Translations under genes and position numbers: made by a program
The notes under the pieces: model-generated
Database searches by the model: none
What the model was told of the DNA's origin: nothing
What the model saw: the letters and a program-made list of their open reading frames with translations, nothing else
Source: Fibrisoma limi BUZ 3
GTDB taxonomy: Bacteria > Bacteroidota > Bacteroidia > Cytophagales > Spirosomataceae
DNA: 64,000 nt
Direction: 5' to 3'
Assembly (NCBI RefSeq): GCF_000296815.2
Contig: NZ_CAIT01000005.1
Coordinates: 667,567 to 731,566, forward strand
In this document: positions 15,866 to 25,244 of the stretch, piece by piece
Numbering within the stretch: the first letter of the stretch is position 1
Layout: the number at the start of each line of letters is the position of its first letter

Positions 15866-18844
15866 ATGATACGTCTTCTTTGTTTTCTGCTGATGGGGGT
15901 AGGGGTGTTTCGGGCGGAATTATCATTGGCCGCGGCCGACTCCCTGGCCGTTACGCTGACGGAAGGAACCAATATGGCCGCGGCCGTATCGCCCGACAAG
16001 CGGACCCTGGCCATCGACTTGCAGGGTACGATCTGGCTGGTGCCCGTTGCGGGCGGAGTGGCCCGCCCGATTACCGACGCCCTGGGCGATTGCCGCCAAC
16101 CGGCCTGGTCGCCGGACGGCAACTGGCTGGTTTTCCATGCCTTCTGGGACGGTACGTACCACATCTGGATGGTGAACCGCCAGGGGACCCAGCGCAAACA
16201 GTTAACGACCGGTGTGTATGACGACCGGGAGCCGCACTGGTCGCCCGACGGCAAACGCATCGTGTTTTCGTCCGATCGGAGCGGTAACTACGACATCTGG
16301 CAACTGGCCGTCGATAGCGGTCAACTGACGCAGCTAACCAAAAATTCGGCAAATGAGTACAATCCGGCGTTTTCGCCCGATGGCACCCAACTGGTCTATG
16401 TCTCCGAGCGGACGGAAGCCCCGGGCCTGTACCGACTGGATGCGCGTGGTACCGAAACCCAGCTGATGAACACCCCGACGCGACTGGCCGCACCGGCCTG
16501 GTCGCCCGACGGAACCCGTGTTTTTGTCAATGCGCAGACGAAAGGGCAAAGCGGCCTGATGGCCGTTGCAGCCGACGGTGGAAACGGGACGATGCTGACC
16601 CCGGCCGACGAAGACGTATTTCCGTTTCGGGTAAGCTGGCTGTCGGCGGACGAATACGTGTACACAGCAGATGGGAAACTGCTGAAGCGGAAAGTCGGGC
16701 AGACGGGCGTTACCGCCATTCCGTTCCAGGCGACGGTGGCGATTGCCCGCCGGAATTACCAGCGCAAACAATACGATTTCACTACTACAAGTCCGCGACC
16801 CGTTCGGGGCATCAAAGGGCCGGCAGTCTCGCCCGATGGGCGGCAGATTGCCTTTGCCGCCCTGGGCGACATCTGGCTGCTGACCAAAGGCAACCCGCAG
16901 CCCCGCGCGCTGACCAACGATCCCTACCTGGACGCGGAGCCGGTCTGGTCGCCCGACGGCTCGAAACTGGCGTTTGTTTCCGACCGGCAGGGTAATATGG
17001 ATCTTTGGATACAGGATGTGCAGACGAAGCAGCTTACCCGCGTGGTCGATCTGCCCGATGATGTAAACCTGCCCAGTTGGTCGCCCGATGGGAGTCGGGT
17101 TGCGTTCTACCAGGGCGACGCCCGCAATGTATGGGGGCGCGGTACGCTGCACACGGTGGATGTGAAGACGGGCAAAGTCGAAAAATGCCACGAGTCGGTG
17201 TTTGTGCCGAGCCAGCCCAGTTGGTCGCCCGATGGCCGGTACATAGCCCTGTCGGCGCTGGATGTGTATTCGTCGCGTTACCGCGAAGGCGTGAGCGAAA
17301 TTCTGTTGGTATCGCTGGAAGGTAAACCCGACCGGTACGTGTCGCCGGTGCCGGAACGGACCCTGGGCACGCGGGGCAAGAATGGTCCGATCTGGTCGCC
17401 CGATGGGCGGATGATGGCGTACATTCTCGACGGTGTCCTGTGGACGGTGCCGGTCGATGCGGAGGGTAACCCCACTGGAGCGCCGAAACAGCTGACCCGG
17501 GAACTTGCCGATGTTCCCACCTGGACGGGCGACAGTAAGCACCTGGTTTTTATGGCGACCGATACGCTTAAGCAGGTGTCCGTAGCGGACGGGCGCATCG
17601 AAACGATTCCGCTCCGGTTTACCTGGCAGCCCCGCCAACCGGCCGGCCAACTGGTTGTACACGCCGGGCGGCTGTTTGACGGTCGGTCGAAAGCGTATCG
17701 CACCAACGTCGACGTACTGATTGAAGGCAACCGGATCAGGGCCATTGAGCCGCATAAACCCGGACGAAGCGGTCGGCTGATTGACGCGTCGGATAAAACC
17801 GTTATCCCAGGTCTATTCGAAATGCATACGCACCAGAACGCCATGTGCGGGGAGCCGCAGGGCCGACTGTGGCTGTCGTACGGCATTACGTCCGTGCGGG
17901 AGCCAGGGGCTGATCCGTACGATGCGCTGGAGCGCAAAGAAGCCTGGGCCAGCGGCCGACGGTGGGGGCCCCGGCAATTTTTCACGGGTGGCCTGACCGA
18001 CGGAACGCGGATTTATTACGGGCTGGCCACCAGCATCGGATCGGCGGCTCATCTTGATCTGGAGCTGAACCGGGCCGTTCGGCTGGATTTCGACCTGATC
18101 AAAACCTACGTCCGCATGCCTGACGACCGGCAGCAGTACATCACTCAGTTTGCTCATGCGCACGGCCTGCCCGTTTCCTCCCACGAAATCTTTCCGGCCA
18201 TGCGCTACGAAGTCGATGCCGTTGAGCACATTGGCGGCACGAGCCGACGGGGGTATTCGCCTAAAATTACGGCTATGAACCGGACGTATCAGGACGTGAT
18301 CGAGCTGCTGGCCAAGTCGCAGATGAATATCACCCCGACGGCCTCGTTGCAGGGCGGATTCTTTGTCCTGGCGAACCGGGATACGAGTTTCTTTTCCAAC
18401 CGGCAGTTTCGGGCATTCTACCCCGAAACGTACGCAGGAACGCTGCAGGCCGGGGCCGCTCAGTTCGCTAAAATCAATCCGGGCTACCTGACGAATTTTG
18501 GCAATCTGCAGCAGGACGTTAAAGCGCTGATCAAGGCCGGAGCACACGTAACCACCGGCACCGACAGTCCGTTTGTGCCGTACGGGATGAGCCTGCACAC
18601 GGAATTGCAGTCGTTCGTTGATGGTGGCCTGACGCCGTACGAAGCCCTGCGGTCGGCTACGCTCTGGGCGGCCGAAGCCGTGGGTGTCAGTCAGGATTTA
18701 GGTTCGCTGGAACCCGGTAAGCTGGCCGACCTGGTGATTGTGGCGGGCGATCCGCTGACCACCATCCGCGACGCCTGGAACGTGGAGATGGTGATCAAGA
18801 ACGGCGAAACTCATACGATTGATGACCTGCTGAAAAAGCCCTAG
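15866..18844 (+). CDS. Secreted TolB-like propeller / amidohydrolase fusion
   Basis: A 992-residue protein with a signal peptide (residues 1-23). Residues about 30-580 hold many WSPDG repeats of a TolB/PD40 beta-propeller. Residues about 590-985 form a metal amidohydrolase: H654-T-H656 after PGLFEM, a possible carbamylated K746, H773, H788 and D900 in GTDSPF, i.e. the binuclear-metal set of the prolidase/imidazolonepropionase branch. It probably hydrolyses a peptide or cyclic amide in the periplasm, with the propeller gating access. It is divergent from susCD, so it may process what that system imports; this is inference. Repeated WSPDG codons make long open frames on the other strand. Confidence 0.9.
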   Translation: MIRLLCFLLMGVGVFRAELSLAAADSLAVTLTEGTNMAAAVSPDKRTLAIDLQGTIWLVPVAGGVARPITDALGDCRQPAWSPDGNWLVFHAFWDGTYHIWMVNRQGTQRKQLTTGVYDDREPHWSPDGKRIVFSSDRSGNYDIWQLAVDSGQLTQLTKNSANEYNPAFSPDGTQLVYVSERTEAPGLYRLDARGTETQLMNTPTRLAAPAWSPDGTRVFVNAQTKGQSGLMAVAADGGNGTMLTPADEDVFPFRVSWLSADEYVYTADGKLLKRKVGQTGVTAIPFQATVAIARRNYQRKQYDFTTTSPRPVRGIKGPAVSPDGRQIAFAALGDIWLLTKGNPQPRALTNDPYLDAEPVWSPDGSKLAFVSDRQGNMDLWIQDVQTKQLTRVVDLPDDVNLPSWSPDGSRVAFYQGDARNVWGRGTLHTVDVKTGKVEKCHESVFVPSQPSWSPDGRYIALSALDVYSSRYREGVSEILLVSLEGKPDRYVSPVPERTLGTRGKNGPIWSPDGRMMAYILDGVLWTVPVDAEGNPTGAPKQLTRELADVPTWTGDSKHLVFMATDTLKQVSVADGRIETIPLRFTWQPRQPAGQLVVHAGRLFDGRSKAYRTNVDVLIEGNRIRAIEPHKPGRSGRLIDASDKTVIPGLFEMHTHQNAMCGEPQGRLWLSYGITSVREPGADPYDALERKEAWASGRRWGPRQFFTGGLTDGTRIYYGLATSIGSAAHLDLELNRAVRLDFDLIKTYVRMPDDRQQYITQFAHAHGLPVSSHEIFPAMRYEVDAVEHIGGTSRRGYSPKITAMNRTYQDVIELLAKSQMNITPTASLQGGFFVLANRDTSFFSNRQFRAFYPETYAGTLQAGAAQFAKINPGYLTNFGNLQQDVKALIKAGAHVTTGTDSPFVPYGMSLHTELQSFVDGGLTPYEALRSATLWAAEAVGVSQDLGSLEPGKLADLVIVAGDPLTTIRDAWNVEMVIKNGETHTIDDLLKKP

Positions 18845-18884
18845 AAGATGTGCTCACTTCCTGTCGTCAGGATGACAAAAACAG

Positions 18885-18905
18885 GATGATAAAGGCTTTA
18901 TCATC
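18885..18905. terminator. 21-base palindrome between convergent genes
   Basis: GATGATAAAG-G-CTTTATCATC is perfectly symmetric and lies between the convergent stops of the amidohydrolase (18844) and map (18921). It likely serves as a bidirectional terminator, although no T-run follows beyond the palindrome. Confidence 0.5.
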
Positions 18906-18920
18906 TAATAATATCAGCTT

Positions 18921-19685
18921 TCAGTTCCAGATCTGATTGGCTTCCGTCAGAATGATTGGCTTTCCGTCGGTAACCACAATCGTGTGTTCGTGCTGCGCTA
19001 CGTAGCTGCCGTCGTTGGTGACGTAGGTCCAGCCGTCGCCTTTCTCGTACGCCATAGTGGCTCGGGTCGAAATAAAGGTTTCGATGGCCACCACCGAGTT
19101 TTTACGGAAGCGGGCGGTATTGGTCCGGTCGTAGTAGCAGGGGATTTCGGTAGGTTCTTCGTGCAGACTCCGTCCCACGCCGTGTCCAACCAGGTTTTTG
19201 ATCACTTTGTAGCCTGATCGGCGGGCTTCGGTTTCGATGAATCGCCCAAGGTCGGCAATGCGAACGCCCCCGCGAATCTGGTCGAGGGCTTTCCGCAGAA
19301 TCTTCCTTGATGCGTCCACGAGCGAACCATGCTGATTCAGGTCCTGACCCAGCACAAACGACCCCCCATTGTCGGCCCAAAAGCCCGCTAGTTCAGCCGA
19401 TACGTCGATGTTAACCAGATCACCCTCCTTGAGCAAGGTCTTGTCCGACGGTATGCCATGCGCAATTTCGTGGTTCAGGCTGATGCAGGTCCAGCCGGGA
19501 AAACCATAGGTTAGTCGCGGAGCCGACCGTGCACCATACTGCCGGAGAATCTGACCACCGAACTCATCCAGTTCGCGGGTCGTCATGCCGGGCTGCGCAT
19601 ATTCCCGCATCTGGCGGAGGGTTTCACCGACAGCCTGGCTGACCTGTTGCATGCCGATCAATTCGGCTCGGGTTGTAATGGACAT
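18921..19685 (-). CDS. map: Type I methionine aminopeptidase
   Basis: A 254-residue enzyme that removes the N-terminal Met from new proteins. The metal ligands are visible: D in NIDVSAELAGFWADNGGSF (two Asp), H in GHGVGRSLHEEP, E in VVAIETFIS and E in AQHEHTIVV. The substrate-binding His is in SLNHEIAHGIP. There is no N-terminal zinc-finger extension, so this is the short type Ia form. It lies 18 bp after the kelch gene on the same strand, which is an odd operon partner. Bacteroidota often carry a separate map in the ribosomal protein operon, so this may be a second copy. Confidence 0.93.
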   Translation of the reverse strand: MSITTRAELIGMQQVSQAVGETLRQMREYAQPGMTTRELDEFGGQILRQYGARSAPRLTYGFPGWTCISLNHEIAHGIPSDKTLLKEGDLVNIDVSAELAGFWADNGGSFVLGQDLNQHGSLVDASRKILRKALDQIRGGVRIADLGRFIETEARRSGYKVIKNLVGHGVGRSLHEEPTEIPCYYDRTNTARFRKNSVVAIETFISTRATMAYEKGDGWTYVTNDGSYVAQHEHTIVVTDGKPIILTEANQIWN

Positions 19686-19703
19686 TATCGTTCGTTCATA
19701 AAA

Positions 19704-20666
19704 TTACTTCATCACCTCCATTGAGTTGAGTTCCGGGCCGCCCCCCTGGTTTTCGGAGCCGGCAGCAATGTACACCCGGTTGTCGTACACAACGGCCTGC
19801 GTACCGTGCCGACCCATTTGCAGCGACGGTAGTTTCTCCCACTTCAGGGTTTTAGTGTTCAAGGCTTCCACCTGGTTGTGGGCTTTCTTTTGCGGACTTT
19901 CGCCACCAATCACCAGAATCTTGTTGCCATACGGGATCGACGTACTGCCCGCCCGACGAGTTGGAATGCTGTCGCTTTCGGGAAGAGTCATCCACGTCTT
20001 TTTCTTGAAATCGTATACATCGACCGCGCTGACGGTGAGGTTGAGCACCTGCCCAATTTTGGCCGACGATAACCGCCCGCCCGCAATATAAGCTTTATCG
20101 CCCTGTACGGCCGCCTGGAAATGGTCGCGTGGGTGGGGCGCATCGGGTAGCCTGGTCCATTTGTTGGTAGCCGGATCATATTCGTCTACCCAGCTCACGT
20201 GGCCGTCGTAATGACCGTCGATGATGCCGCAGAACAGGTAAATTTTATTGGTATAGACGGCAACGCCCGCCGAGCCCCGACGCCGGTCGGCGGGAATGTC
20301 GGCACCTTTACGCCATTCGTCCTTTTTCGGATTATAGATATAGATGGCTGGAATAGGTGTTTCGTGTGGATAGCCGCCCGTAAAGGCACCCGCTACATAC
20401 ACCTCGCCGTTGTGGGTCACGGCCTGAAAATGGTGCATCTCCAGAGGCTCCATGGCCCGTTTTTCCCAGGTGTTTTTTTTCACGTCATAGGCCTCAACGG
20501 CTTTCTGTCCGCGGCCCCCGACCAGAAAAAACTGATCACCCACGCGGGCAAACGCATTCTCGTGGCGCTTGACGGGCAGATTTTCAGGCTGAACGGTTTC
20601 CCATTGCTGAGCGAGGGTTGGTTGGCAAAGCGCAAGGGCAATGGCAAATGTAGTAATGGTTTTCAT
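19704..20666 (-). CDS. Secreted kelch-repeat protein
   Basis: A 320-residue protein with a signal peptide ending PTLAQQ and about five or six kelch blades of roughly 50 residues (GGRGQKAVEAYDVKKNTWEK, then YVAGAFTGGY, YDPATNKWTRLPDAPHPRDHF, YIAGGRL and so on). It forms a beta-propeller, probably periplasmic or at the surface, that binds proteins or sugars; it is not N-acetylneuraminate epimerase by any clear motif. It is the first gene of a unit with map. A -7 box match lies 67 bp upstream. Confidence 0.85.
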   Translation of the reverse strand: MKTITTFAIALALCQPTLAQQWETVQPENLPVKRHENAFARVGDQFFLVGGRGQKAVEAYDVKKNTWEKRAMEPLEMHHFQAVTHNGEVYVAGAFTGGYPHETPIPAIYIYNPKKDEWRKGADIPADRRRGSAGVAVYTNKIYLFCGIIDGHYDGHVSWVDEYDPATNKWTRLPDAPHPRDHFQAAVQGDKAYIAGGRLSSAKIGQVLNLTVSAVDVYDFKKKTWMTLPESDSIPTRRAGSTSIPYGNKILVIGGESPQKKAHNQVEALNTKTLKWEKLPSLQMGRHGTQAVVYDNRVYIAAGSENQGGGPELNSMEVMK

Positions 20667-20732
20667 GGCGCGAGGAATTGGAGAAACGAGCCTTAGCTCA
20701 ATAAAAAACTATGGATCAGAATCAGATGTCCA

Positions 20733-20740
20733 CAAAAGTA
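20733..20740 (-). promoter_or_regulatory. Candidate -7 box for the kelch-map unit
   Basis: The minus strand reads TACTTTTG, matching TAnnTTTG, 67 bp upstream of the kelch ATG. No -33 TTG was seen at the right distance. The rest of 20741-20900 shows nothing else. Confidence 0.35.
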
Positions 20741-20901
20741 GAAAACCTGTTGATTTTAATGACTGTACCAACGAGCCTCCGGATTATTTGTATCAAACTA
20801 TGGAGTAGTATACTGATAGATGTAGTTTAGGTCGACTCTGACGGTTGCGATTATGGACAGATTACCTACATAACATACCAAACGTAGAGTTAATGCAGGA
20901 G

Positions 20902-20933
20902 TTGTGGCCGAACGGTAAAGCTAACTAACTTTG
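20902..20933 (+). promoter_or_regulatory. Promoter of the lipoprotein gene at 21037
   Basis: TTG (20902-20904), a 21-base spacer and TAACTTTG (20926-20933) fit the Bacteroidota -33/-7 pattern. Transcription would begin near 20940, about 97 bases before the chosen ATG. Confidence 0.5.
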
Positions 20934-21036
20934 AGAGTCTTCTGGCTGCAGGTGGGGGAGTTTGCTACGAAATGGAAGTGTCTGGGTCGCTTTGGCAGTA
21001 ATGTATATTTCTATGATTAAACAACGTATAGGTGAT

Positions 21037-21738
21037 ATGCTTAAACGATACTTTTGGGTTGTACTGTCTCATTTGATTATGCTCATCGTTAGCATTAGCT
21101 GCCAAAGAAACAACGAAGAGCCTGCACCCAACGATACCGATTATTTCCCTTTACAGGTCGGTGCTTATTGGGTGTATCAGGTAACACATAATCAGTATTC
21201 AGAGAATACTGCCATTGCTAATCGGATGTATCAATTACAGGAAAAAATTACCGGTTCATTCAATCAAAATGGTCAGGTTGTTTTCCTGCTTGAAGAGTCA
21301 ATTCGTCAGAATGAAAAGGCTAGTTGGAAATTAACCGGTATCCGAACAGTCTACAGCAATTTAACCGAAGTGGTTGCTCAGGAAAACAATGTACCCACAG
21401 TCAGGCTTGTTTTTCCCATTTCCGTTGCAACCTCCTGGAATAACAATTTGTATAATTCGAAACCGGACACATTACTTCAATATCGTGATATGGGGCGTTC
21501 GTTTAGTGCAGGAAAGCGGTTATTTGATAATACGATATCCGTAGTCGGGCCGAATGATTCTACCCTTATCGATCAAAGCAAATACCTACGTGTCTACGCG
21601 CGTCATGTTGGTCTGATTTATCGCGAGGATGCGATGTTAACGTTTTGCCAATCCCAGCCCGAATGTATTGGGAAAGGGGTTATCGAGTCAGGTAATGCGT
21701 TAAAATGGGAGTTAATCAGCAGTAGCTACCTTCCCTAA
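21037..21738 (+). CDS. Lipoprotein of unknown function
   Basis: A 233-residue lipoprotein: MLKRYFWVVL starts the signal peptide and Cys22 (SISC-QRN) is the lipid site. The mature part begins with an acidic linker and a DYFPLQVGAYWVYQV segment, a pattern common in uncharacterised Bacteroidota lipoproteins, and has two Cys near the C-terminus (FCQSQPEC). Base composition is clearly more AT-rich than the flanking genes. It converges with the C25 peptidase gene and their stop codons overlap (TAA at 21736-21738 against TAG at 21735-21737). The shared composition suggests both came together; a role with the peptidase is only a guess. Confidence 0.75.
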   Translation: MLKRYFWVVLSHLIMLIVSISCQRNNEEPAPNDTDYFPLQVGAYWVYQVTHNQYSENTAIANRMYQLQEKITGSFNQNGQVVFLLEESIRQNEKASWKLTGIRTVYSNLTEVVAQENNVPTVRLVFPISVATSWNNNLYNSKPDTLLQYRDMGRSFSAGKRLFDNTISVVGPNDSTLIDQSKYLRVYARHVGLIYREDAMLTFCQSQPECIGKGVIESGNALKWELISSSYLP

Positions 21739-24700
21739 TATTGCCGGACGATTCGCCCCGTGAATGTCTGCACTCTTCCGTCTTTCCAGGTCAATTGTAA
21801 TTGATACGGATACACTCCTGGTGCGTTAATTTCCCACAACAATGAACTCTCACCAATAACGATTGGAAACGGGCCCTCAAAAAGAGGTACTCCTAATACA
21901 TTGAAAATGGTCAGTTTAGATGCTGTGGGTAGATCCTTCGTATTTAAGTCTAGTTGGAATTTTGTATAGGTGACAGCAGGATTAGGGTACGTTTGAAGCT
22001 TGATTGACTCCTCGCTGCCAAGTACATGGAGAGTTAACTGATAAGGAGATTGCGTTCGATTACCAACTGCGTCTTTTCCAAAAATGGTTAACTGATACGT
22101 TTCTCCCTCCTGAAGTGTGAGTAGAGTAGTTACCTGCAACTGATTTGGTGCCACAGCAATAACCGTAAATGATTGTGGATTTACCTGCTGCGGTACACAA
22201 GTAGAACAACTAGTCAGATAAATATCAACGGCCTTGGGGTCCTGCCTGGAAAGCTGATTTTCATCAGTCAAGTAAATGTCGATTCGGGGATTCGCATTGA
22301 CGATCGATTCGTTTTTCTTAACCGTCCCATTAATAAGCACATTTAACGTAGGACTGACTACGTCAGGCAGCGAATTAATTGGGTAACTATTGCTGGTACC
22401 GGCTTGTGCCCAATCAATAGTAAGCGTTGCTGTGTTATTTGTTTCACTTAGCTCTTTAACCTGATCACCACTATCGATTGCTACGTCTATTCGTTGGACG
22501 GTAGCATCTTTAGGTACTATGTACACCAGCGTATCGCGATACCGAAAGCTATTGAACCGAATCGTGTGACTACTGGACGTAATTGGTTTTATTTGTTTAA
22601 TTGTCAGTTCTGCCGACTGATCAGGTACAAATTTTCCCAGGTTAGCTATGGGCACAACAATGCGCAATGAATCCGCATTGTTCAGGGGACTTCCTGAGAC
22701 CGATGATTGAATGTAAATGCCTTTGGGGGCTATTGTAAAGTCGGGGTCAGGTAATGGATATAACACCAGGGCCGGATCCCCCTGAAGCACCATCTGAAGG
22801 AGGACGGCTACCTCATGATCATTTACTCCTTCTCGTTCGAGATTACCGTTAAGCTGTTGTTGTATCTGGCCAAAGGGCATGCCTAGGGTTGAGGCATTAT
22901 TAAATAGTTCACCATATAGTTTAATCAGATAACGGGTGGTCGACTCTTCATAGCTGTAATATGAATGGGCCAGTACAACCACTGATCCTTTGTCTGGTGC
23001 CAGTAGCCAGTCAGTTGATAAAGTAGTAAATCGGGAAAATATTTCGCCAACCCCACATCCATTAAAGATCATGAGCGGATAGCGCTGGTTACGAAATCCA
23101 TTCTGCGGGGGAGACGCAAAACCGAAATCAACATCGGTTACAGACGGTCCTGCATGGCCAAAGAACGTGAGCAGGCTAACGCCATCGTTAATGATCGGGG
23201 CCAGATTGATGGATTCTACCTGATCATAAGGAGCTGTTTTGCCGAACGAACTAACTTGACCACCTAAGAGACCTTTCGTATACAGATCGCTCAGCGAAGT
23301 CATGGCTAATCGGAGACTTTCTGCTTCTTCTTTTGATTTGCCTCCGCTGATATGAACGATGTGCTTGCGCCACAGGTCATTTGGAGTGGATAGTTCGAAC
23401 TGCTTCACTTTTGCCAGATAAGCAAGCACCTGCTCGTTGGTCGTAACGTTTAGCCGGCCGGTCGGGACGGCTGGCGTATTGGCTGGGTAACCTTTTAACC
23501 CGGCGGTCAGCAGAATATCGGAGCCAGGATAGCCAATCGTAGGGACAAGGTCGTCGGTAGCTGTTTTAACGTAGTAGGGATAGCTGCTTGCCCGACCAAT
23601 CAGTAATAAGTTTCTAACGGTCGTGTTGGTGAGCATGTAATTTGCAAACCGACGAAGTGCTAAGGGACTACGTTCTCCATAATTAAACTCATCAAACAGG
23701 GAGTCGGCTTCAACAACCAGGGGAGAATGGTTGCCTCCCTGTGCAGATGCCCGGTAAGTGGCATAAGCCATTGCTGACTGTTTGAGAGAAGAGTGTGTAA
23801 TAATCAGGTAGTTGGTAGTCTTAGCGTACCCATTTCGAAATCGGACCGACTGTATGGCCAGCGGTTTAAGGACCTGATCTGTTAAGAGTATATCCCGATT
23901 ACGACCGGTTTCAGAGACGACAAGCTGTGTTTGGCCATCCTGAATCTGCGTTTTCAGAAAACGACAATTTGCCCTGTCCGTGATGTCATAGGCCAGGGCA
24001 CCTAAGGGTGCGTTGGGAATGGCAAGCAAAGCGGATGGCTGCGACGATGCAGGCAAATGAAATAGCTTGCTGCGCTGACCAGCCATGTCGAACGATTGGG
24101 GGTAGGTTAATCGGACGTAGGTGATTGAAAACTGATTGGGCCCACCGCCTTTCTCCGGTTTGAAGCGTAAGGTTACCTGCTCGTTCTTGAGCGTCGACGG
24201 GTCGATACGGGTTTGAAACGTTTGGCTGATAAAGCCGAAAAAATTCAGAAACGGTAGTGGGGTGTACGTGCTGGCGTCAGCCTGAAGCTGTATGCGGTGA
24301 GATAAAAAATCTCGACCGTTGATCATACCATTTATGTCAACAGGCCAGTCGGTTTTAACTCGATTCTGAAATTTAAGCTGAACCACCCCAGTCGAATCCG
24401 CAGTTAACAGCTTGCCAGACCAGCCTTCGCCGGGCTCAAAATAACTCTGCTGTAAGGGGGGCTCGATTCCTTTCAGATTGTTGAAGGTGTATTCATCCGT
24501 GAAGGCTTCAACAACTTCTTCAACGTGAAACTTCTCCGGAGATAACCCTACCGCTGCGTTATCTAATTCAGCAATACGTTTTCCGGGCTGAGCAGGATGA
24601 TGAGTTAAGAAATAGGCCGCTACGTTGGAATATAAAGTCTGGTAGGGATGAAGTCGCGTCTTAGGTCGGTATAGCAGCGAATCCTGGCTGCCGTCATTGC

Positions 24701-25001
24701 TTTCACCATAAAACTCGATGTAGTCCTGAGCACCAAAAGTGCCGTCGTGTTGACCTACCACGCGAATGGCGATTTCTTGGCCACGAAAAAAAAGCTGCCA
24801 GTTTACAGGATTTGTAGAAAGTAACGATGCATCTGCTTTCTGAATATCCTGATAGCTAATGCGGTAAATTCCCGGCTGATTAACAGAAAACTTTATATAA
24901 TTCTGATTGGGCTTAATCCACTCATTACCAAACAGGTTTTGCGCCTGGATCGCAAATGAATGTAAAATAAACCAGACAACAGGGAGTAGTGCTTTTTTCA
25001 T
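21735..25001 (-). CDS. Gingipain-family (C25) peptidase with T9SS sorting domain
   Basis: A 1088-residue exported protein. The signal peptide ends AIQAQ. Residues about 390-740 form a Peptidase_C25 caspase-like domain with H616 in FFGHAGPS and C649 in IFNGCGVGE, the expected catalytic pair. CARDB/Ig-like beta domains follow (about 760-1000). Residues about 1005-1088 form a type A T9SS sorting domain: TYPNPAVTYTKFQL, then IFNVLGVPLFEG and a GVYPYQLQL ending. It should cross the outer membrane by T9SS and act as a surface or released cysteine peptidase. PorU-type sortases are related but normally lack this sorting domain, so a secreted substrate is the better call. Its DNA is AT-richer than its surroundings. 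Confidence 0.9.
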   Translation of the reverse strand: MKKALLPVVWFILHSFAIQAQNLFGNEWIKPNQNYIKFSVNQPGIYRISYQDIQKADASLLSTNPVNWQLFFRGQEIAIRVVGQHDGTFGAQDYIEFYGESNDGSQDSLLYRPKTRLHPYQTLYSNVAAYFLTHHPAQPGKRIAELDNAAVGLSPEKFHVEEVVEAFTDEYTFNNLKGIEPPLQQSYFEPGEGWSGKLLTADSTGVVQLKFQNRVKTDWPVDINGMINGRDFLSHRIQLQADASTYTPLPFLNFFGFISQTFQTRIDPSTLKNEQVTLRFKPEKGGGPNQFSITYVRLTYPQSFDMAGQRSKLFHLPASSQPSALLAIPNAPLGALAYDITDRANCRFLKTQIQDGQTQLVVSETGRNRDILLTDQVLKPLAIQSVRFRNGYAKTTNYLIITHSSLKQSAMAYATYRASAQGGNHSPLVVEADSLFDEFNYGERSPLALRRFANYMLTNTTVRNLLLIGRASSYPYYVKTATDDLVPTIGYPGSDILLTAGLKGYPANTPAVPTGRLNVTTNEQVLAYLAKVKQFELSTPNDLWRKHIVHISGGKSKEEAESLRLAMTSLSDLYTKGLLGGQVSSFGKTAPYDQVESINLAPIINDGVSLLTFFGHAGPSVTDVDFGFASPPQNGFRNQRYPLMIFNGCGVGEIFSRFTTLSTDWLLAPDKGSVVVLAHSYYSYEESTTRYLIKLYGELFNNASTLGMPFGQIQQQLNGNLEREGVNDHEVAVLLQMVLQGDPALVLYPLPDPDFTIAPKGIYIQSSVSGSPLNNADSLRIVVPIANLGKFVPDQSAELTIKQIKPITSSSHTIRFNSFRYRDTLVYIVPKDATVQRIDVAIDSGDQVKELSETNNTATLTIDWAQAGTSNSYPINSLPDVVSPTLNVLINGTVKKNESIVNANPRIDIYLTDENQLSRQDPKAVDIYLTSCSTCVPQQVNPQSFTVIAVAPNQLQVTTLLTLQEGETYQLTIFGKDAVGNRTQSPYQLTLHVLGSEESIKLQTYPNPAVTYTKFQLDLNTKDLPTASKLTIFNVLGVPLFEGPFPIVIGESSLLWEINAPGVYPYQLQLTWKDGRVQTFTGRIVRQY

Positions 25002-25115
25002 GCTTTAATGAACCGATCAGGGCTTGTTTATTGCATGAACTGTCTTATAGAAGTAGACACAAATGCGAGTTGAGTCAGACAATTGTACAGATCGCCGGAA
25101 AGCGTTAGTTACCTT

Positions 25116-25123
25116 CAAAGATA
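25116..25123 (-). promoter_or_regulatory. Candidate -7 box for the C25 peptidase gene
   Basis: The minus strand reads TATCTTTG, matching TAnnTTTG, 115 bp upstream of the ATG at 25001. No -33 box is evident. Confidence 0.33.
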
Positions 25124-25244
25124 AGGAGATTATATGAACTAAATGATCCTCATTAATAAGTAAGCTGAGGTCTCAACTTCGCAAGAATCGGGTGTCGCGA
25201 TTGGTCAACTTCAGCCACTTTTGTAGTTCTTAACAACGTATACA

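Noticed and set aside
16334..17755. Long open frame on the minus strand opposite the propeller-amidohydrolase
   Set aside because: It arises from the repeated WSPDG codons of the real gene and shows an Arg/Pro-rich product without motifs.
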